Shown piece by piece: positions 34,490-45,525 of a stretch of DNA of 64,000 nt. Positions within the stretch are counted from its first letter, which is position 1, and every line of letters starts with the position of its first letter. Under the pieces are notes generated by a model. That model saw only the letters and a list, made by a program, of their open reading frames with translations. It was not told the DNA's origin and ran no database searches. The stretch is from contig CM077166.1 in NCBI GenBank assembly GCA_039583875.1, positions 85,682,564 through 85,746,563 of the forward strand, given 5' to 3'. Origin of the DNA: Platanthera guangdongensis (taxonomy: Eukaryota; Streptophyta; Magnoliopsida; Asparagales; Orchidaceae). A program made the translations under genes and the position numbers.

Positions 34490-34804
34490 CACAAAGTCCA
34501 TAGAGATGTCGTCGAATTTCCACTCCGGAATAGGCAAGGACTTGAGAAATCCTCCCGGCTTTTGGCACTCCGCCTTCACCAAGGCGCAAGTTTGGCACTT
34601 CGCTACGTAGAGCGCCACATCTTTCTTCAAACCAGGCCACCAAAATAGTTTCTTCACATCGCGGTACATATTTGTGCTCCCCGGGTGAATCGAGTACTTG
34701 GTATGGTGTGCCTCGTACAACAATTCCACCCGCAAATTTCCCACACTGGGGATGCACAAACCACCGTATTTCCAAAGCAATCCGTCCTCCACAACGAATT
34801 GGGA
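34490..34804 (-). pseudogene. pol: Inverted integrase block inside T1
   Basis: This roughly 315-bp block lies opposite to T1. On the minus strand it encodes the integrase zinc-binding region ([36 protein letters not shown]) up to [11 protein letters not shown], and matches T2 38230-38540. The catalytic-core segment that should follow is absent, and forward-oriented integrase resumes at about 34811 ([21 protein letters not shown]). Confidence 0.85.
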
Positions 34805-34810
34805 ATTTTA

Positions 34811-35637
34811 TCAGCAAATGTTGGGGACAAAGTTAAAATTCAGCACAGCCTTTCATCCGCAAACGGATGGGCAGACTGAGAGGGTCAATAGATCTATGGA
34901 AAGCATGCTCAGCATGCGTGTCTTGGACTTTAGAAAGCAATGGGAAGACCATCTTTATATGGTAGAAGATTTTGCACGCCGTTGTCCTGGCTGGAAACGG
35001 GTGAGTCAAGTTGTATAAGCGATTAGAAGTGGAGGATGCTACTTCTTTGGTGAGAACCATTCGGGAGAGGTTACTTATCGCTCAGGACCGGCAAGCGAAG
35101 TACTATAATGCCAAGCACAGGAACGTGGAGTTCGCTGTGGGCGACTATGTGTACTTAAAGATCAAGCCGTTCAAGGGTGTCTCGCGGGTGCGGTGATTGA
35201 AAAAGCTAATCGCGAGGTACCTTGGGCCGTTTGAGGTTCTGGAGCGAGTTGGTGAAGCGGCCTATCGGTTGAAGCTTTCAGTGGAGCTTAGTGGTTTACA
35301 TGATGTATTCCATATTTCGGTGCTTCGGAAGGCTGTGCAAGAGCCTACGCAAGTGATCGCGTTTGATCAAGTAACGGTGGATAATGGGCTGACGACAAAG
35401 GTCAAGCCCGTGCGGATTGAGGACTCGGAGGTCAAGCGGCTATGCAATAAAGAGATCAGGATGGTCAAGGTCCGGTGGGACAATTGCAGTCGTGAGGAGC
35501 TCTCTTGGGAGCGAGATCAGACTATGCTTGACGAGTATCCGGAGTTGTTCCGCTCAGGTACAAATTTTGGTTTTGTACATGTCTTTCCTTTAAATAATTT
35601 CGTGGACGAAATTCTTTTAAGTGGGGGAGATTTGTAA
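34811..35637 (+). pseudogene. pol: T1 integrase C-terminal part
   Basis: Forward-oriented sequence resumes within the integrase core ([26 protein letters not shown], retaining the Glu). A further deletion relative to T2 lies near 34975 (VEFAYNNS region lost), then EVEDATSLVRTIRERLLIAQDRQAKYY. A TGA at 35194-35196 replaces the CGA of T2. The tail (YLGPFEVLERVGEAAYRL, DVFHISVLRKAV, IRMVKVRWDN, LDEYPELF) is a chromodomain-like Tekay tail. The frame ends at TAA just inside the 3' LTR. Confidence 0.8.
35619..35632 (+). other. T1 polypurine tract
   Basis: AAGTGGGGGAGATT directly precedes the 3' LTR start TGTAATGCC at 35633. Confidence 0.75.
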
Positions 35638-35964
35638 TGCCCCGAAACTCAAAGGAGCGATGGGTGACGTTTTGGGCCAGTTTTGGTTTCTGGCAGGAGG
35701 CACACGGCCTTGGATACGGGCGTGTCCCAGGGCGTGTCAGGCTTGTGTCGTCGAGCTGGTCGAGAGGTCGACGATTTTGGAGTCGACGATCGTCGAGTAG
35801 ATAACACGGCCTACGACACGGGCGTGTCGCAGGGCGTGTCAAGGCCGTGTCGATGATCAGCCCAGGGTTTCGATGAATTTCGCTCGACGTTGTGTCGAGA
35901 AAGGGCACACGGCCTGCGACACGGGCGTGTCGTAGGCCGTGTCGACCCGTGTCGACACTCAGCC
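35633..35964 (+). repeat. T1 3' LTR, first 332 bp only
   Basis: It matches the start of 28925-31328 through GTGTCGACACTCAGCC, then stops. The next base begins an inverted LTR piece of T2. The remaining about 2.07 kb of this LTR is missing. Confidence 0.88.
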
Positions 35965-37121
35965 GGACTCTAAACAACGGGGACTTCACATATCTACCCG
36001 AAGGAACGCCTCCAACTCTCCTCAAACTCGCGAGAGCGGGCTTCCTATGCAAAGAAGGAGAGCTACTCATGCTCAAGAAGAGAATCGTTACCCTAGTGTT
36101 CCTCTTTGGCGCCATTGAAAAGTAAGCGGATGAAAAGCACCGCACTAGCTTTGCCTTCGTGGATCCGGAGTCGGCTCGCGATTCGGAGCTTCGAAGCTCC
36201 TCCAATGGCCGGATCTAGCTCCTTCTTCCTTCCTTGGCTCTCCTCTCTCTCTAAGGTTTTAGAAAGATAACAACTTAAGAAAAGTGAGGGTTTCTAAGTC
36301 CAATCTCGGGTATATCCCTTAAGGAACAACCCCCAGCCGTTGGATCCCAAACTAAAGAAACGAACGGCTTTGATTCGGGACTGAAATGCCCAAACTGGAC
36401 CGAACACGGCCTGGCACACGGCCATGTCCAGGGTCGTGTGCCTCATTCGCCGTCAAAATCGGCTCGCCTGGAACAACACACGGGTATCGAACACGGCCGT
36501 GTTCGACCTGACACGCCCGTGTTCCACCTGACACGACCGTGTGGCCGACCGTATACCCCCATCATTTTTCCCCGAAAACAACCCGAGCACTGCACGGGTT
36601 CTAGGACACGCCCGTGTCCTTGCCCGTGTCACCTTGGCACGCCTAGGCTCCAAGCCGTGTACACGGTCTCGACACTCGACACTTCGTCGAGCGAAGATCG
36701 TCGACCTGATGACATGACCTTGGACACGACCGTGTCCTAGGCCGTGTGCCTTCTCTCGACACAATGTCGAGACCAAAGTGTCGACTTCCCGGGACGAGTG
36801 TTGACACGGGTTGACACGCCATGAGACACGCCCGTGTCGCAGGCCGTGTGCCATGTCTCCACACTTCGTCGAACGCAGAGTGTCGACTTCGCGGCTAAGT
36901 GTCGACACGGGTCGACACGCCCTGCGACACGCCCGTGTCGCAGACCGTGTGCCCAGTCTCGACACAATGTCGAGACCAAAGTGTCGACTCCCCGACTTAG
37001 TGTCGACACAGGCTTGACACGACCTGGGACACGCCCGTATCCCAGGCCGTGTGCCTGCATCCATAACCCAAAACTGGCCCAAAACGTCCCCCGTCACTCC
37101 TTTGAGTTTCAGGGCGTTACA
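35965..37121 (-). repeat. T2 3' LTR, truncated (1157 bp)
   Basis: On the minus strand it begins TGTAACGCC at 37121 after a PPT (GAGGTGGAGAGT) and runs through the CACACGG hairpin cluster to GGACTC at 35965. It is cut there by the junction with T1. Confidence 0.88.
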
Positions 37122-38603
37122 ACTCTCCACCTCTTAAAAGAATTTCGTCCTCGAAATTATATAAATGAAAGACATGTACAAAACCAAAATTTGTACCTGA
37201 GCGGAACAACTCCGGATATTCATCAAGCATAGTCTGCTCTCTCTCTCCCAAGAGAGCTCCTCACGACCGCAATTGTCCCACCAGACCTTGACCATCCTGA
37301 TCTATTTATTGCGTAGCCGCTTGACCTTCGAGTCCTCAATCCGCACGGGCCTAACCTTTGTCGTCAGCCCACTATCCACCGGCACTTGATCAACCGCGAT
37401 CACTTGCGTAGGCTCTTGTACCGCCATCCGAAGCACCGAAATATAGAATATATCATGTAAACCACTAAGCTCCACTGGAAGCTTCAACCGATAGGCCGCT
37501 TCACCAACTCGCTCCAAAACCTCAAACGGTCCAAGGTACCTCGGGCTTAGCTTTTTCAATCGCCGCACCCGCGAGACACCCTTGAACGGCTTGATCTTTA
37601 GGTACACATAGTCGCCCACAATGAACTCCACGTTCATGTGCTTGGTATTATAGTACTTTGCTTACCGATCCTGAGCGATAAGCAACCTCTCCCGAATGGT
37701 TCTCACCAAAGAAGTAGCATCCTCCACTTCTGATCGCCTATACAACTTTGACTCACCCGTTTCTAACCAAGACAACGGCGTGCGACATTTTCTACCATAT
37801 AGGGCCTCGAAAGGCGCCATCTGAATACTCGCTTGGTAGCTATTGTTGTATGCGAACTCCACCAAATAAAGGTGGTCTTCCCATTGCTTTCCGAAATCCA
37901 AGACACACATGCGAAGCATGTCTTCCATTGTTCTATTGACCCTCTCGGTCTGCCCATCCGTTTGCGGATGGAAGGCTGTGCTGAATTTCAACTTTGTTCC
38001 CAACATTTGCTGCACTACCCTCCAATCATTGGACGTGAACCGCCCATCTCGGTCACTCACGATGCTGCGGGGCACACCATGAAGTCGTACTATGTTATCC
38101 ACATAAAGTTTTGCCAACTTCTTCACCGGATCATCCTTCCTATGCGGAATAAAATGCGACACCTTCGTTAATTGATCAACAACCACCCAAATGGCGTCGT
38201 TCCCCTTTTGCGACCTTGGCAAACCGTGCACAAAGTCCATAGAGATGTCGTCAAATTTCCACTCCGTAATAGGCAAGGACTTAAGAAATCCTCCCGGCTT
38301 TTGGCACTCCGCGTTTACCAAGGTGCAAGTTTGGCACTTCGCTACGTATAGCGCCACATCCTTCTTCAAACCCGGCCACCAAAACAGTTTCTTCACATCA
38401 CGGTACATCATCGTGCTCCCCGGGTGAATCGAGTACTTGGTATGGTGTGCCTCGTACAACAACTCCACCCGCAAATTACCCACACTAGGGACGCACAGAC
38501 GACCGTCCTTCCAAAGTAATCTGTCCTCCACAACGAATTGGGGATTTGACCCATCCAGACCCTCTACCATGAACTGCTTCAAATGAGCATCCATATCCAA
38601 AGC
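37122..38603 (-). pseudogene. pol: T2 integrase with chromodomain-like tail
   Basis: The frame runs from MDAHLKQFMVEG, through the H2C2 zinc region ([22 protein letters not shown]), the core ([58 protein letters not shown] and E all present), to PRYLGPFEVLERVG and the Tekay tail after 37304. A TAA at 37662-37664 stands where T1 has CAA, and a TAG at 37302-37304 where T1 has GAG. The tail ends at the PPT and 3' LTR. The rest is open, so only these point changes disable it. Confidence 0.87.
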
Positions 38604-40567
38604 CTACCGAATACGATCAGCCAGGTCATATTGGACTTCAGTCCAATTCAGAACTGCTTCAGCACTTGATTGCTTGTCCACACAAACAATCTCCAACGCC
38701 TCCAACTCCCGCACCAACCGCTCATCATGCACCGATAGCCAATTGGCTTGAGCTGGGGCTCGACGACTCAACGCGTCCGCAACCGCATTCCCCTTACCAG
38801 GCATGTAATGGATCTTGAATGTATAGTCCCCCAGGAACTCCATCCATCTACGCTGCCGCATATTCAGATCCTTCTGATCAATAAGATACTTCAGGCTCTT
38901 GTGATCGGTGTAGATATCAATCTTCACACCGTACAAGTAGTGTCTCCACAGCTTCAAGGCAAAAATCACGGCCGCTAACTCCAAGTCATGGACCAGATAG
39001 TTCCTCTCGTGCACCTTTTGCTGTCTCGAGCCATAAGCTATTACACTTCCATGTTGCAGTAGCACACAACCCAACCCGCTGCCCGAAGCATCGCTATAAA
39101 TCTCATATCCTTCGGTCCCACTTGGCGAACTCAGCACAGGCGCCATGGTCAACCGACACTTGAACTCCTCAAAAGCTCGCGCGCACTCCGGCGTCCAAAC
39201 GAACTTATGCTCCTTCCTCATCAAAGTAGTGAGAGGTAACGCTATCCGCGAGAAGTTCTCTACGAAGCGCCTATAATAGCCGGCAAGCCCCAGAAAACTC
39301 CAGACTTCCGCTACCGTAACAAGCTCAGGCCACTCCCGTATCGCAACAATCTTCGCCGGATCCACAGCAATACCCTCTCCACTTACTATATGCCCGAGGA
39401 ATGCCACTGAGGATAGCCAAAACTCGCACTTCGAGAACTTGGCATACATCTGATTTCTCCTTAGCGTCTCCAACACCAAATGAAGATGCTTGAAGTGATC
39501 TTCCTCACTTTGCAAGTACACCAAAATATCGTCGATGAAGACGATCACAAAATGGTCCAAGTACTCCCTGAACGTCCTGTTCATCAAATCCATGAACACT
39601 GACGGCGCATTAGTTAGCCCAAACGGCATGACCGTAAACTCATAATGCCCGTATCTCGTACTAAACACTGTCTTCGGGATATCACTCTCCCTTATTCGCA
39701 GCTGATAGTACCCAGCCTTGAGATCCAACTTCAAGTACACCGTTGACCCGACTAACTGATCAAAAAGATCATCAATCCGGGGGATCGGGTACTTGTTCTT
39801 CTCCGTCAGCTTGTTGAGCTCCCGATAATCAATACATAGCCTCAAGCTTCCGTCCTTCTTCTTAACAAAGAGGACCGGTGCGCTCCAAGGTGAAGAACTC
39901 GGGCGCACATACCCTTGCTCCAACAACTCTTGCAGTTGAACTTTCAGCTCCGCCATTTCCTTAGGCGCTAGCCGATAAGGAGATCGTGACACAGGCTTTG
40001 CACCTGGCACTAGCTCAATCGTAAAATCTATCTCCCGCTGAGGCGGGGCTCCAGGAAGATCTGCGGGGAACATATCAGGGTATTCTGATAACACTGAAAT
40101 ACAATCCAACGCGGGCTTCGGCTTTGCAACCTCCACTAGTGTACAGAACAGTTCTGCTCCGGCATGAACCGCCTTCACCACCTGAAGAGCAGACATCAAT
40201 GTCTTGCTCGACCCCTTTAAGCCCGTAAAAGTCGTCTCACGACTTGCTCCCAGCTTGACTTCCTTACTACCGCAATCTATATGGGCCTGCTGCTCCGAGA
40301 GCCAGTCCGTGCCAAATATAACATCGAACTCCACTAATGGAAGTAAAGATGCCTGCAGATCGAACTCCTGATTCCCAATACGAATCTTAACATCGCAGAT
40401 CCTATCCGAGCGCATCGAACACCCATTGGGCAACAACACATCCAACTTATCCTTCGCCATCGAAGAAGGGACTCTGATGCGTGGTATAAATCCATCGGAC
40501 AAGAAGGAGTGTGAAGCTCCCGTATCGAAGAGTGCTCGTGCCGAATTTTCACAAATCAATACAAATC
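38604..40567 (-). pseudogene. pol: T2 protease, RT and RNase H
   Basis: After the intron the frame has [14 protein letters not shown] (protease, intact DTG), [16 protein letters not shown] with [39 protein letters not shown] and FIDDILVYL, and RNase H with [13 protein letters not shown] and [12 protein letters not shown]. All catalytic residues visible are present. It ends at a TAG (38604-38606) where T1 has CAG at the matching place. About 650 codons of continuous frame. Of the Tekay-type copies here, it has the best preserved enzyme region. Confidence 0.9.
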
Positions 40568-40643
40568 CTAAACAAGCAGTGGTAAGGTAACATGTGCATA
40601 ACAAGTATTTAAAGAAATTGACTTGCTATAAATTAAATTGTAC
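40568..40643 (-). other. Putative 76-nt GT-AG intron between T2 gag and pol
   Basis: On the minus strand the sequence is ACAG|GTACAATTT ... TGCTTGTTTAG|GATTTG, AT-rich with a pyrimidine-rich end. It contains stops in the gag frame (TAA shortly after the donor). Removing it joins DVVTG to FVLICEN in one frame, directly ahead of the protease. T1 has GCAG|GTATGG at the equivalent site. Confidence 0.65.
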
Positions 40644-40736
40644 CTGTCACCACATCAGCTTGTTTGATGGCCTCCTGTTGGCCAAGATTATAGACCCTCG
40701 GTTGGGCCGGAGCATAGTGGGACGCGGTCGACTCCA
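40644..40736 (-). pseudogene. gag: T2 gag 3' end, separated by ATH
   Basis: This continues the T2 gag frame across the ATH insertion (HYAPAQPRVYNLGQQEAIK, then QADVVTG) and ends at the intron donor. The PRVYNL peptide is typical of the end of Tekay Gag. The match in frame on both sides of ATH confirms a clean insertion. Confidence 0.8.
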
Positions 40737-40741
40737 CCGCC

Positions 40742-42535
40742 TGATTGTCTCTTAGATATCTGCAAAGAGAAAATAACCAAACTAACAATTCATCAAGGCA
40801 AGTATACCTATCGAAATGCAGCTAGGGGACACAAGTGTCGTATTGAAATCCGGGAACAGTTGAGTAAGCTTACTCATACGAAATCTATTATTTTATCGAC
40901 AGAAAAATTAAGTTTTTTAGAAGAAAGCTAAACGTGCTAAAGAAAGAGAACTACTTGCAATGAAAGAGAGCTACTTGCATGAAAAGTTAAAGAGAGCTAA
41001 AAGAGCGATTAACTTGAGCTTAGTAACGATGAAGGGGAAAATGCACTCGATCAGAAATCACCTCGGCAAGAGTGGTTAGAAAAATACGATAAATAAACCT
41101 AAGCTAATTAGGGTAAAGGTCATTGACCGTGGAGGTTCCATGAATATTGACACGCTTCTCTCGAAGACCGTGCCTAACTGAGTTTAGGAAGGTCCGACTG
41201 ACTTTCGCCTAAATCGGAGGCCTAAAACTGCCTTTACGCAGTGAACCCCTCTAATGTATTTTACTCCAATCCGGGAGATTTGAACGTCTGCCTCTCTCGA
41301 GGGGTGCGAACAACTCCTTTTACTCTTTAGTGCTCATTTCAAACTTTCAGCCTCTCGGCTAGCCCAGAATGAAAGCAAAGGTGGAGAGTATATATCGATG
41401 ATATACCTCCAACCCATGATAAATCAAGAGTAATTCAAAGCTAAACCCTAAAAAGAAAAGGTAAGATTCAAAGCATCATAACCTAATCACTCGAACCTCG
41501 GATCATTAAGATCGAGTACATGGAGGATTAGTTAATCATGGTGAGGTGGAAGAGGGGGCATGAGTAGAAGAAGAAAATGAAAACAGAGCAGAAACGTATA
41601 AGAAAACAACACTTTTTATTAATAGAAACAAAGATCTTACAGCTTGAAAACCAGAGATTACAAGTGCAAGGAAAGGTAAACTACACTATCATTAACATTA
41701 TACTACAGAACGAAGCTAGGAACTACTACAGGGAAAGCATAAAGCTACAGCTAAGAACTAAAAATGGAAAGACATGCTTAAAAAGTTCAGAAATACAGAG
41801 GACAGAACCTCCCCTCTCCAAGCAAAAGGTGTCCGTGAACCCCTAGAGTTGGGCTCTATTTATAGAATTTTTCGGGTCGGGTCACGCCCCCCTGTCATGC
41901 CCTGGTCGGGCGTGACCCTGGGGCGTGACACATTCGATGCGACTTTTTCGGGCTGGAATTGAATTCTGACGGAGTTGTTGCGGTACACGCCCACAGGTCA
42001 CGCCCTGGTAGGGCATGTACCTGGGGCGTGTTGTTTGCGGCGTGACTTTGTTGAGCGGAAATTGAATGCTGGAGGTGACGGGCGGAATTGCTGAAGTACA
42101 CGCCCATATGTCACGCCCGGGTCAGGCGTGACCCTGGGGCGTGACACTTTCGGTGCGATGGTGGAGCGGGAAAAACGAGCGCGCTGCGGCGATTCCTCGA
42201 AACCTGGGGACACGCCTCTAGTACACGCCGGTGTCGGGTGTGACACGGGCGTGACCGAGGGCATGTACACTACGTTTCCACGGAATGCAGTTTCGGACCA
42301 ATTGCTTCATTCCTCTAGGTTACACGCCCTAGGTACACGCCCTGGTAGGGCGTGACCTTGGTGCGTGTCACAGCAAACTTCGGCTGAAAGCCGTGAAAAC
42401 CTGCAAAAAGTAGAAAAAATGCATTAGCGACAAAAATATATACAAAAGGGAATAAAAACAAGTACTTTACAAGACATGATTTGCTCTAAAACCCCGAAAA
42501 TATCCTAATAAAATTGACTGCAAACCGTATTATCA
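40742..42535 (-). repeat. ATH 3' LTR (1794 bp)
   Basis: Bounded by TGATAATACGG (minus strand, at 42535) and CA at 40742, with the PPT next to 42535. A palindrome cluster of GTCACGCCC / GGGCGTGAC units lies at about 41880-42375, just upstream (minus strand) of a TATA box at 41856-41865. Confidence 0.93.
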
Positions 42536-44377
42536 AATTCCCCCAAGCTTAAGTTTTGCTTGTCCCCAAGCAAAGATATAAAGACAAGCTAATCATAAAA
42601 AGTGACTAATTCAAAAAGTTTTAATCATACTCACACAAGTACTATGCGAAATTTTTGGCAGGGAGAATGTAAAACGTAAATCTAAAACAATTATTTAGGT
42701 ATGGTTTAACTTTTATAAACTTTACTTAATAAAAATAAATCATCCAGAATTTTGACGAAATTCTTTAAATAGATTTGAGCAAGACAATGATAATGAAAAG
42801 AACGTATTGAGTTATTACTAGATCCAAGCAACGCATTATAATTATATCAATTAAATAACAAAAATCTAATTTTAAATCCAAAACTAAAACTGATTTACTT
42901 TTCGTCGTTTCTTAGTTGTTAAATAAAATTAAAAAAAAGCGTGAATCAAAAGGACTTAATAGGACCGAAACGTTTGGTTTAGGAATATGAATAGGAGTGG
43001 AATTCAAATATAAACATGGAGGCTTAAAAATCACACTAAACCAAAACAACGAGTTTCAAAAAAAAAAATTTATTTTAAACAAAATATGTATAAATAAATT
43101 TTTTTTTTCTTTATGATTATTTATCCTTTTGTTTTTTATTATTATTATTTTCATTCATTTTTTTCTCTTTTATTTTTTTTGCAATACATTGCTTTTGAGT
43201 ACAATTTTTTCAACAATTTCTCCAAATATAACACAAAATTTCCTATCAAAAAAATTAGCGTGATTAGATAGGTAGGAATTCGGGCTTTGGTGAAAATGAA
43301 ATGCTGTGTGGAGTTATCAAATGAATTTTGAAAAAAGGCTCAAAAGCGGCTAACTAGTGGTAAAAGATTTTAGGTTGGCAGGAAAGCTCAAACGTAAACA
43401 AAAAGGGCCTAAATCATTTTCACGCTTTTTTTAAATTTATTTAAAACATAGAGTCGATAAATTTCAAAAAGCAAGTTCGAGATAATAAAAGAAGATTGAT
43501 GAAATTATCTTGAAAATAAAAATAATATGTGACTTGGATCGTCCATATCTACTACGTTATTCAAAATTTGTTCTTACAAAATTATCTAAAGACGAAAAGG
43601 AAAATAGTGGATGATAAATTTTTAGAGAAAGTAAAGAAAATAAAGAACGAAAAACCATAATAGAAATGCACGTTTTAGAGAAATATTTTACCTTAACATG
43701 CTACCGTGAATTAGAAACACAGCATGACCAACATTTTACTTGTGAAATATGATTAAAAAAAATGATTAGAAAAATTATAATTAACTACGTTGTTTATAAA
43801 GAAATTTGAGAAAAACAAAACATAAACATGGGGTACTTATTGAAATACCAAAATGCAGCTATATATATATAATAACTTGTTTTGAATTTTTTGAATTTTT
43901 GTTTTTTTTGGGATATGTACAAAAAGCAAAAATGAGGAACTCATCCCCCAAGCTTAAAATCTACATTGTCCTCAATGGAGAAGGAGGTCGGAGAACGAGA
44001 GAAAAGTAAAGTACAAAAAGGAAAGACAGAATTGAAAAACAGGTACTTCCCCAGTTTAATTTTGCAGGGAAAGGTGAGTGATGCCATTCCTCCATGCCGG
44101 TGCTGTGGATCTTCAGGAAACGTCGTCTGGTCGACTTTGTCAAGGAAGCAGAACCGGTGGAGCAGGCGATCGCAGAATTTTCAGCTTGCCGGAGCCATTC
44201 GGGGCAAAAAGTGTAAAATAAAGAAAACAGAAAAAGATAACTTGGGTTGCCTCCCAAGAGCGCCCTTTGTTTAAAACGTCGTTTGGGCTCGACGCATCAA
44301 AATAAGAGTGTCCCAAATATTATTTAAAAATAAAGTTCGAATAAAGTTCAAAGTTGAGGAGAAAAATAAAGTTCAGA
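42536..44377 (-). other. ATH region between integrase and 3' LTR
   Basis: About 1.84 kb, strongly AT-rich (especially 42590-43900), starting at the PPT (minus strand AAGCTTGGGGGAATT, 42536-42550). Athila elements often carry an env-like gene here; no frame of useful length is found on either strand. A second purine tract AAGCTTGGGGGATG occurs at 43943-43956 on the minus strand. Confidence 0.75.
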
Positions 44378-45525
44378 TTAATCAAATGTCAGGACCGGAA
44401 AGATAGAGTTAACAGGGTTGAGACTGACATCATCACAGAAATACAGTTTAAGACGCTGACCATTCACTTTGAAAGTACCCTTATCAGGGTGGGAAATTAA
44501 AACAGTACCATAAGAAAAGACTTCTAAAACAGTAAAAGGCCTAGACCAACGTGATTTTAATTTACTCGGGAATAAATGTAAACGAGAATTATAAAGAAGC
44601 ACTTGGTCGCCCGGCTTAAAGATTTTTGGGTGCCTAAGATGTCGATCGTGTAAACGCTTCGTCCGCTCTTTATAAAGTCTGTTATTTTCATACGCGTAAG
44701 AGCGCCACTCGTCGAGTTCGTTAAGTTGAAATTTTCTAAAATCGCCGACGGAGTGGGGATCGAAGTTTAAAAATCGTAAGGCCCAAAAGGCGCGGTGCTC
44801 TAATTCTACGGGTAAATGACACGATTTTCGTAAACCAACCGATATGGCGTACATCCGAGGGCGGTTTTGTACGCTGTTCGGTAGGCCCATAGAGCATCGT
44901 CTAATTTGGCTGACCAGTCTTTTCTAGATGTTGAAACAGTCTTTTCTAAAATTCTTTTTATTTCTCTATTCACTACTTCGACTTGTCCGTTAGTTTGGGG
45001 GTGGTAGGCAGTGGAAAGCTTATGAGTAACGCCATATTTAGTTAGGATTTTTGAAAATTGCGCGTTACAGAAATGGGAACCCCTATCACTAACGATAGCA
45101 CGCGGCGTACCGAATCGAGAAAATAATTTTTTTAGGAAATTAACTACGACTCGGGCGTCATTCGTAGGAAGAGCTTGGGCTTCGGCCCAACGCGAAACAT
45201 AATCAACGGCAACTAAAATGTACTTATTCCCGAAGCTAGAAGGAAAAGGGCCGACAAAATCAATCCCCCAGAGGTCGAAAACTTCGCACTCTAGGAAATA
45301 ATTTTGTGGCATTTCATTTTTATTCGAAATATTCCCCGACCGTTGGCAACTATCACACCTACTCACAAAGGCATGCGCGTCTTTAAACAGGGTATGCCAG
45401 TAAAAACCTGCGCTTAACACTTTGTGAGCGGTGCGAGCAGCTTGATAGTGCCCACCTGTCGGTCCTTCATGCAAATGTTTAATAATATCTAATCCTTCAT
45501 AAAAAGAAACACACCTCCTGATCAC
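44378..45525 (-). pseudogene. pol: ATH integrase
   Basis: Frame 45525-44806 has the H2C2 zinc region ([23 protein letters not shown]) and catalytic core ([33 protein letters not shown]), with all three acidic residues. A frame change near 44825 leads to the C-terminal part (44890-44378: [44 protein letters not shown]). Conserved motifs otherwise look intact. It overlaps the preceding gag-pol frame by 29 bases as a result of the frame change there. Confidence 0.88.

Larger units (their letters stand above)
28925..35964 (+). mobile_element. T1: Tekay/Del-type Ty3/Gypsy chromovirus, rearranged
   Basis: A full 5' LTR (28925-31328), Met-type PBS, gag, protease-RT-RNase H, integrase and a PPT are followed by only the first 332 bp of the 3' LTR. 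The LTR start TGTAACGCC and end GTTACA, the domain order and the integrase tail (IRMVKVRWDN, LSWERDQTMLDEYPELF) mark the Tekay/Del clade. It is inserted in the C2 5' LTR. The integrase has an internal inversion with deletion, and the 3' LTR ends in a head-to-head junction with T2. Non-functional. Confidence 0.88.

Noticed and set aside
36000..36260. A host gene between T1 and T2
   Set aside because: The sequence is an inverted copy of the middle of the Tekay LTR (compare 29890-30160).
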